Shown here: piece after piece, positions 11,586 to 22,807 of the stretch
Position numbering within the stretch: the stretch's first letter is position 1
Layout: each line of letters starts with the position of its first letter
Source: Psococerastis gibbosa
Taxonomy: Eukaryota; Arthropoda; Insecta; Psocodea; Psocidae
DNA: 64,000 nt
Direction: 5' to 3'
NCBI GenBank assembly: GCA_963971405.1
Contig: OZ020490.1
Span: forward strand, 20,733,464-20,797,463
Translations under genes and position numbers: made by a program
The notes under the pieces: generated by a model
Databases searched by the model: none
What the model saw: only the letters and a program-made list of their open reading frames with translations
Told to the model about the DNA's origin: nothing

Positions 11586-11741
11586 CAGGGTCGTAGCCAC
11601 TGGGGGTTCAACCCCCCCCCCGCGAAATATTTGCAGCGTAGACTACATCAAATGAAATTTTAAATATATTGAGGTTACCTCAACTCCGGGCATATCATTT
11701 AACCCCCCCCCCCAGCGAAAAAAATGCTGGCTACGGTACTG
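11586..11741. mobile_element. hAT-like MITE with poly-C runs and 7/8 target duplication
   Basis: The 156-bp element has ends CAGGGTCGTAGCCA and TGGCTACGGTACTG, in inverted orientation. The flanking 8-mers TCAGATTA (11578-11585) and TCAGATTT (11742-11749) differ at one base, as expected of an ageing hAT duplication. C runs of ten or more lie 20-30 bp inside both ends. Confidence 0.8.
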
Positions 11742-11749
11742 TCAGATTT

Positions 11750-12227
11750 GACCTAAAAAATATGGTTGCATGCATTCTCTACTTCACCTAACAGTCGGCC
11801 CCTTGAATTTAAATACAGTAGAGTACTCTTCATACATGCTGGACTTATAATTCTCGAACTTGCCCCCAAAATATGCCAGTCACGGTAATCACAATGGTAT
11901 TCCAGGTCTATGGACCTGGATTGAAGTTGTCCTAAAGTCATTATACTATAATTATTATTTCAAAGAGCTTTTAGTGGCTTAATTACTATCACTCTACTAC
12001 ACTTACCATTATTATGTTTTAAGAGATCTTAAGTCCGTGGTTTTTATTGTGGAAGGTATTTTAAGGAAAACGAATCCAGCGTTTACATACTGACATTATC
12101 AGGACAGGATTTTCCTGGTAATCCGCTAAAATTGTTTAAGGCAAACACGACAGTCGTCAACATATTGATGTTCTGGGCCTGAGGGCTGCAGAAATTAGTT
12201 CAATAATAAAACAATGCAACCCTTAGG
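11750..12227. other. No gene recognised
   Basis: Short broken reading frames only and no defined element. Confidence 0.4.
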
Positions 12228-12367
12228 ACTTCGATGGCATAATGGTTGCTTGTTGGTACTTGTGCGAGTCTCTACATATCATGCGATCGGTCCTGTCGTA
12301 ACGCAACACAAGTATTACCAAAAGAGGTGACTGAAGAGGTTATTCGGATTCATTCATTGAATTATAT
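12228..12367 (+). mobile_element. tRNA-derived SINE, family S, copy 2 (LTR element inserted at its end)
   Basis: It begins ACTTCGATGGCATAATGG and keeps the CTTGTGCGAGTCT, TGCGATCGG, GTCGTAACGCAACACA and GACTGAAGAGGT blocks, then ATTCATTCATTGAATTATAT. The 5' LTR of the Gypsy element starts immediately afterwards, so the retrotransposon landed in the AT-rich 3' end of this SINE. Confidence 0.75.
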
Positions 12368-12596
12368 AGTTAAGTGAAAGAAGACGAAATATCAGCAACC
12401 ATAGTGCTGACAGCAAAGTCAGCACCAGACCTGGCCTTGCACGGGCAGCACGGAGACTATACCAGCAATGCGCAGCAATGCAGACATCAGTAATACTCTA
12501 GAACTCGAGCGATTAGTTACTTTTTACTTGTAAGATTCTTTGGGAAAAATAAATTTGATTTTTTAAAAAGAAAAACTTTACATTTTGATCTTAATT
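12368..12596 (+). repeat. 5' LTR
   Basis: Begins AGTTAAGTGAAAG and ends TTGATCTTAATT. It differs from the 3' LTR by three substitutions and one 1-bp indel over about 228 bp. An AATAAA polyadenylation signal is present at 12548-12553; the same position in the 3' LTR is mutated. Confidence 0.93.
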
Positions 12597-12613
12597 GGCG
12601 CAGTCGGTAGGAT
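12596..12613 (+). promoter_or_regulatory. Primer binding site (tRNA-Ser type)
   Basis: TGGCGCAGTCGGTAGGAT starts at the last T of the LTR. It is complementary to the 3' end of a tRNA-Ser with CCA added, the primer class used by 17.6/297-type elements. Confidence 0.88.
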
Positions 12614-13050
12614 CCGCGATTGTTTTCAATTTCGGGGGTTTAGTGCCAAAGTTTTTCGGTTCGCGCTGGGACATCTGTGAACTTAGTGCAGTCCTTAAAA
12701 ACGCAGCTTTCTTCCCCTACGAAGACACGTGGCCTTCAGACCTTTACACGGATCCATTAAAGAACCTCGCCCCGCACTGTCTACCCCTAGACGCGGGAGT
12801 AAACAACTGAAGTATCTATGTATATACTGTACTTGTACCTGTACCTGTAAGTCCTTTATTTCGTTTCCTTTCCTTTATTATTGTATTACCTAAGTTATTG
12901 TCTGATTTTTAAACTAAAAATTTACGCTAGCATAGCCTATGTCAGTTGAATTAATTGCTGGTAACAAAGTGAATATTGGAAAAAAGTTAATCTTAAAACC
13001 CCCTACTTTAAAAATTTTAAGTCCAATTTCCAGTCCAGTAAAGATTAAAA

Positions 13051-14190
13051 TGTCTACTCCCAATGCAACCACTACTAATGTTTGGAGCGAGAGTGAAGTT
13101 AAAACCTTGCTACATGCAATTCCAGAATTTTCGCCAGGTGACAATCTTTATATTTTCTTAAGTGAAGTAGATAATTTATGTGCCCATACACACCAAAGGC
13201 TCATGCCCGATCACGTGTACGTCTTTGAGTTTACAATAAGATCTAAAATTAAAGGGGAGGCAAGAGATTATTTAGCATACCAAAACGCTACTAGTTGGGG
13301 GGGACATAAAAAAATGTTTAATCCAAAAATACGGGGACCAAAGGAACGAAGACATACTTCTTAATAGCTTGATTCAGTGCGTCCAAGCAAAGAATGAAAC
13401 ATACCTAGACTATTATGGCAGGCTCTTAAAAGCACTGAACGGCCCCTGATGCAGCACTTGCAGTTGAACCACGGCTCAGACCCTACATACATGAAATATA
13501 AAAAAATCGATTATGAAAAATTAGCACGTAAAACTTTCCAGAACGGCTTACAAGAGCCTCATAGGTCATTCTTAGGGAATTTTGTCACATCCACTTTAGA
13601 AGAGTGTATTTCTAAATGCCAAATTTTTGAAAATCACAAACAAGAGTGGGACTATTACGAATTTTTAAGGAAAACTAACGATAGTACTGGCAAAACTACA
13701 GACAAGAGGGCCCAAACTCCGTCTCAAACACCATTTGCACAAATGCAGGCTCCTAGCTTCCGTCCCCAACAATTCAATAATCCATTTATGAGAAATCAAT
13801 TCCAAAAGCCACTAACCACGCCTCAGCCATTTGCTAAGCCGTTCCAATCTAACCCGTTCGGAAGGCCTTTCCAACCGCAGTTCCCAAAACCGCCTTATGG
13901 CTCACAAAATTTCTTCAACAGACAAGCTCCATTCCAGAGAGCTCCATTCCCAACATCTCAACCAAAACTTTTCAATAAGCCAAATTTTGAACCCTTCTTC
14001 GAATATGGCACCTAACACGCAAAAACTACCCCCACCTGAACCTATGTCGGTTCAGTCATACGTGCCCCCTAAACCAAATAATTTCGCATTTCCCCACCAA
14101 CAACAACCGTTTAGATCAATGTATAATGTCGAAACCACAGAGGAAACGACGCACAAGAAATGGAAACTCTACAATATCCTCAGGGACAAA
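13051..14190 (+). pseudogene. gag: gag (capsid precursor) of the Gypsy element, frameshifted
   Basis: The likely start is ATG 13051 (MSTPNATTTN), although the frame is open from 12939. The N-terminal half is a Gag-like helical domain (WSESEVKTLLHAIPEF, then an LSEVDNLC stretch). The middle (from 13449) has KLARKTFQNGL and LEECISKC blocks. The C-terminal third is rich in Pro, Phe, Gln and Asn and contains no CCHC zinc knuckle, as in the 17.6/297 group. The frame breaks at a G run near 13297-13302, again near 13440 and near 13990, so no full Gag can be made. The gag/pol boundary near 14190 changes frame, as usual for elements that express pol by frameshifting. Confidence 0.85.
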
Positions 14191-17100
14191 CGCTAGAATA
14201 AAACGAAAACGAAGATGGAAATTTTCACGAGGATGCCTCACATCCACCCCCTATATACTAAACCTCAATTCCCTCAACTCAACAGCCAAACTACCCTTCT
14301 TCTACCTGCCCGAATTGAACTTAAAAATACTCATTGATTCCGGCGCCTCCAACTCAGTCATAAATCCAGGTCCAGCTTACCACCTTTTTCAAAATTACAT
14401 TTTCCAAAAACCAATCACCGCTACAGGCCTACAGAAGCGGGTTTCCGCACAAGACAACGTAATGTTCCTAGTGTTATACCCATTTGGAATAGAACACAAT
14501 TTGCACTTCCACGTCCTAGACTGGCACAATCACTTCGATGCCCTTATTGGCAGTGAAGACCTGGACAATCTTGGAGCTATAATAAACTACTGCAACAAAC
14601 CTCTGCAAATGAATGACGTCGAAATCCCTTTCTCATATGTATTTGTAAATAGCAAATTAGTAGATGTGCACCCAATTTATTCAGAGAACATAATAAAAAT
14701 TCCAGTTACTATTGAACAGGGAGATGTCATTATACCAGAAATACAAATTCATGAGAATTTAATAATACCAGAATCTATTCCAACCGCGGAGAACGGTATC
14801 TGCAATATCCCCAATACTTTCGGCATTCTTGGAGGAATAAACTTCCGAAACAGAATACAAGTATCATCGATACACGAGAACGATTTAGAAACTCCCCCAA
14901 CGAATCACGACTTTATCGATGTTCCCAAGGTACTTAGAACCTCTCACTTAAATTCAGAAGAGCAAAAGAAAATTACTGAATTATGCAAAAAAATTCAGAG
15001 ATATTTTATACACCGAAAAGGCAAACTTAACATTTAGCAATGCAGTGAAACATAGCATACGCACCACGGATGACTCCCCCGTCTATGTCAAATCATACAG
15101 ACACCCTTACGCCATGAATGCAGAGATACAAAAACAAATCCAAAAATTATTAAATAAAGAAATTATTAGACCATCCGTATCTCCCTTCAGCGCATCTGTT
15201 TGGGTAGTTCCCAAAAAGTTAGACGCATCGGGACAGCGCAAGTAACGTATGGTGATCGACTACCGTAGACTTAATGAAAAGACAATCGAGGACAAATATC
15301 CTCTCCCCCGGATAGACGAAATTTTGGATAATTTAGCCCAGGGGTTTCACCAAATCGAAATGGACCCAGGTTCGGTTGAAAAAACAGCTTTCTCAGTAAA
15401 CAACGGCCATTACTAATATCTTCGTATGCCTTTTGGCCTTAAAAACGCCCCAGCAACCTTCCAAAGAGTTATGGACAACCTTCTCAAAGAATTGCTTTAC
15501 AAATGTTGCTTCGTATATATGGACGACGTTGTAATTTTCTCAAAATCCCTAGACGAACTTCTCCTCCACATCCGTTTAGTATTTCAAAAATTAAGGAATA
15601 GCAACTTGAAAACCCAATTAGACTAATAAGAATTTCTGTGCAAAGACGTCGCATTTCTTGGACACGTCATCACCCAGGATGGCATAAAACCAAACCCCAC
15701 AAAGATAGAAGCTATTGAAAATTTTCCTATTCCGACCACCACTAAAGAAATAAAATCGTTTTTAGGGTTAGTTGGGTACTATAGACGTTTTATTGCCAAT
15801 TTTGCTCAAATTGTCGCTCCCATGACCAGGGCCTTAAAAAAGGGATCAAAGATTAATGTGAATAAATAAATAAATAAGGACCTTTTTTGTTCTATTACTA
15901 AGCCAACCTAGCGGAGTTAGGGCTATAAAGTCCTCTCTTACACTCAACTAAGAAAGCCCGGGACCGGCTGCTTTACATGCCCTACGAAGCATGGCCAGAA
16001 AATGTAGGAAGTGTAGGACTCGAACCAACAACCTTTCGGGTGAAAGTCAGAGTCCGTACCACTACTCTACATGTCCATGAATGACCCTGAATATGTAAAA
16101 TCTTTTCATACTTGCAAAGAATTACTGACAAATGCCCCCATACTTCCATATCTTGACTTCAATAAGCCATTTATTCTAACAACAGATGCCTCAAATGTCG
16201 CACTAGGCAGTGTTTTATCTCAGAACGGTAAGCCCATAGCTTACTACTCCAGGACGCCAAATTCTGCGGAAAGAAACTATTCCACCATCGAACGAGAATT
16301 ACTCGCAATCTGAGAATTCACTAAACTGTTTTGGTCAGAAATTTAGTATAGAAACAGATCATAATCCCCTCGTTTGGCTATATAAGATAAAAGAACCCAA
16401 TTCCCGACTGATTAGATGGAAACTGAAGTTAGATGAGTTTAATTTCGACACAGTCTACCGAAAAGGTAAAGAAAATTACGTAGCCAACGCTCCTTCGCGA
16501 ATAGAGATCCATAACGATGAGATCATCGACGAACTCCATAATTCCCAATATAGACGAAATACCCGCTATATCTGAAGCTGACGTAGAAAGGATAATTGAA
16601 TCCCAAAGAGAAGTCAGTACACTCTCTGATAACTTTAATGAATCAGACAATATTCCGCTGAATCGCCTACTAGCTCCCATTATCACCCGATATCATTCCC
16701 TTAGACGACCCACCGATGCTATCTCTTCCGGACTCCAACAACCAGTCTGACATTGACGATAAGCAAACAATTCATTCCACCAATGACGATAATGGAAAAA
16801 GTCTACCAATCTGTGAGAGACCGGTAAATATTTTCCCAAACAGAATTTATCTTAAGCTAGGTGAAATTTTCAAACGTCGTATTACTAGACCGTTTAATAA
16901 AAATACACATATCATCACCATCAATCGTAATGCCATCGATGAGAACCTATCTGAACTCTTGAAAGATACAATCAAACCGGATTTATCAAACGGAGTATTT
17001 TTCGAAGACGAGAAAATAAGGACACGTTTTATAGAAATGTGCAAATCACTTTTCAACCCTTCCATAAAAATAGTTATCAGTAATAACCGTTGTTTAGATG

Positions 17101-17690
17101 TGACCGACCCCGATAGTCAAAGCGAGATAATCTATGAGTACCACGACAAAACCCATAATGGTATTAACGAAACTCTAGCTCATGTGAAACAAAAATACTA
17201 CTGGCCAAAAAAAAACCCAAATCATAAACAAGTGTGATACGTGCTTACGTTCTAAATACGAACGGTACCCTTACAACCCGAAAATAGGGGGGCCCCTATA
17301 GGCAAAAAGACCCTTCGAAGTAATCCACTTAGATACATTCAGCTTCCAAAATTCAAAATTTCTCACTATCATTGACCTTTTCTCTCGATATGCACAAGCT
17401 TATAAAATAAAAGACCGGACCAGGCTTACAGTCTTAAATAAACTGAGACATTTCTTTAGCCATCATAATTATCCAAATAAATTGGTATGGTAGGGAATTC
17501 AAAAATAGAACTTTCGAGGAATTCTGTAAATTACATAAAATTGAACTACACTTTACTACAGTAAACAACCCCAGCTCCAACTCCCCAATAGAAAGATTCC
17601 ATTCCACAATTTTGGAAAAATTAAGAACCCTTAAAATCAAGAACCCTCACGATCTCCCATGCACGCTAATGACTTCAGCGATACAGACTT
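14190..17690 (+). pseudogene. pol: pol (protease, RT, RNase H, integrase) of the Gypsy element, inactivated
   Basis: Protease: active-site DSGAS at 14336-14350. RT: PSVSPFSASVWVVPKK (about 15170), [20 protein letters not shown] (from 15426) and the catalytic YMDD at 15516-15527. RNase [15 protein letters not shown] (about 16180). Integrase: the zinc-binding region with its two histidines near 17140 and a decayed catalytic core from about 17310. Damage is extensive: a frameshift near 15030, a stop at 15243-15245, stops near 15415 and 15624-15629, and a SINE at 15864-16077. Stops follow RNase H and much of the integrase is broken. At about 15328-15349 the expected segment holding the first catalytic Asp of RT appears to be deleted. 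Confidence 0.9.
15864..16077 (-). mobile_element. tRNA-Glu-like SINE inserted in pol, 5-bp target duplication
   Basis: 214 bp flanked by TGAAT at 15859-15863 and 16078-16082; removing it restores a continuous pol frame across the junction. On the minus strand it has an A-box-like TAGAGTAGTGGTAC, a CTTTCACCCGAAAGG anticodon arm resembling tRNA-Glu(UUC), a B box GGTTCGAGTCC and a body ending in an (ATTT)n tail. The head, body and tail order is classic for a tRNA SINE mobilised by a LINE. It is unrelated to family S. Confidence 0.9.
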
Positions 17691-18062
17691 TGACGTTAAC
17701 ATGACAGTACTAGAACAATACAATCAAAAACGAAAAAACGAAATCCTCCCATTTTATGATCAAGTATATTCTCGAAATGAGGAATGAGCCACAAAACAAT
17801 TAGAAAAACTAAACCAAAATAGAGAAGATCCCCTGACTTTGGAAATCAGGAGATTTACGTAGAAAGAAATAGGCTGAAGAGAACAGACCCTCCTTTCGAA
17901 AAAATTAAAGTTGTAAATCAGTCCGACGGAAAAATCACGGGACTAACAGAGAAAAGCAGATCAACAACTGCCCACGCTAAATAAGCTATCAAACGACTGA
18001 GACAACATAATGTTAATTTACAGGTTGCTCGTACCCCATCACCCGCTAGCCTAGCTCTTCAG

Positions 18063-19567
18063 GTGACGAAAACGAGGACTAATGGATTCTTTGAGGAACC
18101 TATGGGCAACTGCAGAATTCTAAACCACTATCATAGCTTTTTCTTCTACATCGATCTCTCGAAAATTGAACAAAACTATTTAACCCTAAAAGGAAACTTT
18201 GATAGAATTAAAGATAGTGGGGTAAAAGATATAATTACTAATAATATAAGGGGAAATCTAGAATTAGAGTTAAGGGAAATAAGGCAAGTATTAGACAAGC
18301 TTAATTGTAGTCGCATAAAAAGAGGCTTAGTTAATGTTCTATGGAAAGCTATAAAATTTATAACAGGAAATCCCGACGATGACGACTTACAAACGATTAA
18401 TAACAACATAAACAAACTTTTCACAAATTAAAAATCAGAAATCGACAAAATAGATCGTTTTGCTTCCTTTGCTAATCATGTTAGTAAGAGATTTTCGTAT
18501 GAAACCAAAATTATTAACAACAATTTTAACCAAACCAAAAAGTACCTACACAACCTTACCACCGAAATAGACTTCAGAGCTCTCCTTCAAACAGAAATCT
18601 CTCAAGCACAGAATACATTGAGACCACTCTTGATGATAGAAAGGACAATAAGTATGTCACTGGTCAGCATACCAAATTTAGAAATAATTAACCTCCAAGA
18701 ACTCTTAGAAATTCGCAAACACTTGGTAAAAGTTTACAGCCCACAGCAATTACTTCCGCTTGACAAATTCCACCCATTCCGATTATTAGAAGCATCGAAA
18801 CTATCCATTTTTGAAGTAAATCAGACAATCACTTTTCTCCTAAAAATACCAATCCTGAAACCTTTCATTCCCAACCTATCTCGTATATATCCAGCACCAA
18901 ATCCTGATGACGTCATTGACATACCCCCGAAGAAGTTCTTGATACGAATTGGTGACTCCGAACTGTGGATTGAAGATGGATGCGTACCCATTAATGAAAT
19001 CACCCTCTGCACGAAAGAACCCTCGCAAGACCAGTGTTCCCCCGAAACTCCGACTACCTGTAAAACCGCCAAAGTGTCTAATAAATTCAAATTTGTGCAC
19101 GAACTAAAAAATCGACAACTCCTAGTTATGTTTAACGAACCATGTGAAGTGATCGAAGACTGTACCGGTTTACTAGACCTAAAAACTCTCAATGTCGCAT
19201 AATAATTGGACCATACACTTACTCGTTCACCGTGCCATCCTTCGAAATGAACATAACAAAAGCCACCATGATTACATTAAATACAAATCAAAGTGTACAA
19301 CTATTGCTCCAACACCTCAACAACCCGCAAGAAATTTACCTCTGACGTAAAAGAATTTAGTGAATCAAAACCATTCGAGAATCTACAACAAGTCATCCAC
19401 TACTCAACTACCACCACGTGTTTTATTATTTTGGCAGCAGCATTATTCTTCACCCTTAGGTTCAGAAAACGCCTCAACGACCTATTCTGCAAGCCGAGAA
19501 CCACTATTCACCTTGATCACACCAGTAACAGTGACGAAATAAAGAACGAGGACGTTCATCCGTCTTA
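18063..19567 (+). pseudogene. env: env (errantivirus/baculovirus-F-like fusion glycoprotein), disrupted
   Basis: A third gene lies between integrase and the polypurine tract. A furin-type cleavage site RIKR at 18312-18323 is followed by a hydrophobic stretch and then an ITGN...DDDD motif. This arrangement is typical of insect errantivirus Env and baculovirus F proteins by family knowledge. A Cys-rich segment lies at about 18980-19170 and a membrane-spanning segment (FIILAAALFF, about 19423-19455) is followed by a basic cytoplasmic tail. The frame is broken by an in-frame stop at 18429-18431, by stops at 19200-19205 and by frame changes between about 19195 and 19345, so no functional envelope is encoded. 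The start is uncertain because the 5' exon or leader is not resolved. Confidence 0.85.
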
Positions 19568-19577
19568 AGGGGGGAGG
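19567..19577 (+). promoter_or_regulatory. Polypurine tract
   Basis: AAGGGGGGAGG lies directly before the 3' LTR, as required for plus-strand priming. Confidence 0.88.
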
Positions 19578-19805
19578 AGTTATGTGAAAGAAGACGAAAT
19601 ATCAGCAACCATAGTGCTGACAGCAAAGTCAGCACCAGACCTGGCCTTGCACGGGCAGCACGGAGACTATACCAGCAATGCGCAGCAATGCAGACATCAG
19701 TAATACTCTAGAACTCGAGCGATTAGTTACTTTTTACTTGTAAGATTCTTTGGGAAAAAGAAATTTTATTTTTTAAAAGAAAAACTTTACATTTTGATCT
19801 TAATT
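19578..19805 (+). repeat. 3' LTR
   Basis: Begins AGTTATGTGAAAG. It is the near-identical partner of 12368-12596. The position of the AATAAA signal in the 5' LTR reads AAGAAA here. Confidence 0.93.
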
Positions 19806-19808
19806 ATA

Positions 19809-19815
19809 GGCTATA

Positions 19816-19848
<33 letters not shown>

Positions 19849-19855
19849 CACGTAC
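19809..19855. repeat. (TA)n microsatellite
   Basis: An almost pure TA tract directly beyond the 3' LTR. It is consistent with a TATA-rich target or with later expansion. Confidence 0.85.
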
Positions 19856-19869
19856 ATACATATGTACGG

Positions 19870-20522
19870 GTAATTCTCCGCACTGGGTACAATTGATGAT
19901 GCCTGAGTATAACATCAATACTTTTGCAAAAAAACTTGATTTTGATTTTGCAGCAACTAGATGACTTCTTTATCCGTGTCCTCGCGTATATTATGTATTA
20001 TGGAACTCCATTTAAAGACAATTTGTGTTTTCTTGTGTTGGTATCACTGCAGTTCTACGAAATGGCACGTAGCCTACCCGTAAGTTTCTTTAACTTAATT
20101 ACTTAAATTATCAATCTTTTAGGGGAAAGTTGATTAAAAAATCGATGCGTAATTTTTTTCGTCTGATGTCTGTCACGCCTCATGTACCAAAAATAAAACA
20201 TCATTATATAATCATATTAATAATACAGGACAACAATACGATTTATTGCTTTATCTAATCAGCGTATAAATTTTTTTTTACTATTTCACAGGAATATTGC
20301 TCAAAACATGTGGTTTTAAGATGTCTGTCACGGTAACGTCTGTCACGTAAGCCCCGTGCCGGATTAATTAATTTACTAAAATTAATTAATTAAAGCCTGA
20401 TTACACTTTTTGGTGAACTATAGGAGGTCTCCCGTAACTAATGGTTACATTACAATGGTAAAATTCAATTTGAATTTTTTTAAGATTCAGTGTAAAAAAT
20501 TGTACCCAGTGCGGAGAATTAC
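19870..20522. mobile_element. 653-bp foldback element with 24-25 bp terminal inverted repeats
   Basis: The left end GTAATTCTCCGCACTGGGTA is mirrored perfectly by TACCCAGTGCGGAGAATTAC at the right, with arms extending to about 24 bp. The interior is AT-rich and non-coding, with three TCTGTCACG-type words. No convincing target duplication was found, so the superfamily is open. Confidence 0.75.
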
Positions 20523-20630
20523 ACATATCTAATTTTTTTTTAACTGTCTTCCAATAATTTTTCATTAATTTGAATTTCCCGAGCATATTTTAACACCGTC
20601 ACATGACACCTTACTAATGCGGTATTAAAC

Positions 20631-21051
20631 CAGAAGCAACCTATCAAGGGGCAAGCGACCCCCCGCATTTCGTTAACATTAATAGCGACTACAATATATG
20701 TGAATTTAAAAGAAATCGTTGGAGCCGTTTTAGAGAAATAATTTTTTTAGACTTTTCTTGGAGTTTTTTGAGAATAAAACCCCCCTAAATTAAGTTAGCC
20801 CCAAATAAATAAAATATTTCCGAGGTATGATTTTTGTGAACCTACATGCCGAATTTCATCAAAATCGACCGAGTATAGTTTGCCCGGAAATCGACGCACA
20901 GACAGACAGACAGAACGACAGACAGACATTTCGTAATAACCACTTTTTTGGATTCCTGGGACCTTAAAACGTGTAAATCCGTTGAAATCTCGGAATCGAA
21001 AATTTGGACCGTCGCAAAGCTTTCCTTATACTACGTATAAATTGGAAAGCA
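20631..21051 (-). mobile_element. Helentron/DINE-like family H, copy H2 (truncated)
   Basis: Only the half carrying the GTCT microsatellite (GACAGACAGACAG near 20900) and the terminus ATAAATTGGAAAGCA is present. The hairpin-bearing half is missing before 20631. Confidence 0.85.
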
Positions 21052-21169
21052 AAAATAAACTCCATTGTTATGTTAATCCCAAATCGTCATAATAGGGCTG
21101 CTCAGTTAAATATAGAACTTCACCACTTCTTCCTTGGTTGTTTTCTCTCGGTCAAGTTTCTTCAACCAC

Positions 21170-21426
21170 TGATGATCTATGCAATAGTTAAAATTGATCA
21201 ATGATCATAGAGTAAAATCACAAACTAAAATTAAAAAATGGCTTCATGGGATATGTTAAGTACAAAGATTTAAACAGATTTCTATAAAAAGAAAAATTCA
21301 AATTTCCGTCAATGTCATTTGCATTCTGCAATGCGAGGTCGGTGGAAACGCCACCTAAGTCTTGAATGTCTGCTACCACGTCACCGTATTTGTATTTTGC
21401 ACTAGCAGGTCTGTGAAATCCCCGCC
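21170..21426. mobile_element. Harbinger-like MITE of the M group, right half only
   Basis: Matches the right two thirds of the 56910-57299 element, including AATTGATCAATGATCATAGAG, the TTTGCATTCTGCAATGCGAGG block and GTCTGCTACCACGTCACCGT. It ends CCCCGCC followed by TTA. The left arm is absent. Confidence 0.8.
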
Positions 21427-22807
21427 TTATCCAGAAGACTACACATAGCAAATTACCCCTAATAATTTCATCAGTCTGTATGATCAAAATTTGCGCGGCT
21501 AGCTACTTAATAAAAGTTGCACCTTGCATCATAAAATTTAATACCACCGGTACCTCTTTTAAACACCGAATATAATCAACTTTTTGCGCTATTTACAACC
21601 AATTTTTCTTTTCATTAGACTCCGGCTGTGGAAGCCAATCAGTAGCCCAGCTTGTTTTTCATTTGTTAAGATTTGTTTCAACAGAATCACGTGTCGGGTC
21701 TTAAAAGGTTTTCGGTCATAAAATATGGAGTAAAGTATTTATAGGTCTATATTTTCTTCTTTTTTATATTACCTACATGTTCCGTTGTTCATTTTACGTC
21801 CACTTTTAAATAGCCCAAATAAGGCAGTAAGTGGATTATGATTATAAGAGAAAAAGAATGTTTTATGGCTGCAATGCATTTTATTATATCCTTCTGTTTC
21901 TGTTAATTTCCACTTAATTATTTCTCTCGTAATGAACTCGTCTTGTTCTTGTTTGTATCACTTATTACTGTTAATATTTTAAGTTCATAGCAATACAGCA
22001 GCTATTGTATGCGCAAAGTAATTCAGCACGAAACACAGCGGCGTAAATAACATCCCCACGGGTGTGTGGGGGGGGGGGGGGGGGGGGAGGGGGCAACATT
22101 GCTGGCGGGCGCACTTTGGCTCGTAGTTCCAGATTTGTGCTGAAAAAACGTAGACTTCTATTTAGGAGAGATGGGGCGTTCTCTCCCGCCAAGGATACTT
22201 TTGAAATTTCTGATGCCCACATCCTTGACCAATCAGAGCATCATGCCTTGAACGCATTCAAACAACAGCAAACCCAGTCTTGACTGCAAGATATGCTCTG
22301 ATTGGTCAAAAGTGGACTTGTCGACAGTGGCGGTCCCAAGAGGCGGCTCCGAGAAAAACCATTGAAAACGAGATAAAGTGCACTTGCCACATAAAACAAA
22401 TACCCCCCCCCCCCCCCAGAAATATTTCAGAGTCCGCCCATGCTTTTAGATAGGCTACTTGACAGTTGTCGCCAGTCTAACATATAAAAAACTTGGTACG
22501 GTGCGTGCTCGATATTACGTAATAGATGTTTTATACTTGTAAAATATCTGCATTTTTTTCTATTGTTTAAGAATAAATGCGTGTGAATTGAGCACACATT
22601 TACACTCAATGATGTGTTTTTTTTTGTTTAACATGCAGTATAATAGACAGCACATGCTGTAAAACAAACAAACCAAGGAATATTTATTTCCTCACTGACA
22701 TCACAAGGGAGAGGAGCCATGACGCAAATACATAGGCTCTGGGAACAAGAGTCTATGCTATGATAGTATGATTCCGTGGGCATTGGACACTATGCTCATT
22801 AAATCAT
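21427..22807. other. No gene; G run at 22067-22087 and C run at 22403-22417
   Basis: The poly-G and poly-C runs look like two ends of an undefined element; the intervening sequence includes CCGGCGGG-type and duplicated TCTGATTGGTC segments. No host gene is recognised. Confidence 0.4.

Larger units (their letters stand above)
12368..19805 (+). mobile_element. Ty3/Gypsy errantivirus-like LTR retrotransposon (defective provirus), 7.4 kb
   Basis: A complete element: 5' LTR, tRNA-Ser primer site, gag, pol in the order protease-RT-RNase H-integrase, env, a polypurine tract and 3' LTR. Env plus a gag without zinc knuckles and a tRNA-Ser primer places it near the insect 17.6/297/ZAM group by general knowledge. 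The target appears to be TATA: TATA at 12365-12368 and 19805-19808 if the LTR starts at GTTA, or ATAT/ATAG if it starts at AGTTA. All three genes carry stops or frameshifts and pol also carries a SINE, so the copy is inactive. Confidence 0.93.

Noticed and set aside
15864..16077. Possible tRNA-Glu gene on the minus strand
   Set aside because: Boxes are present, but the unit is followed by a body and (ATTT)n tail and bracketed by a target duplication, so it is a SINE.
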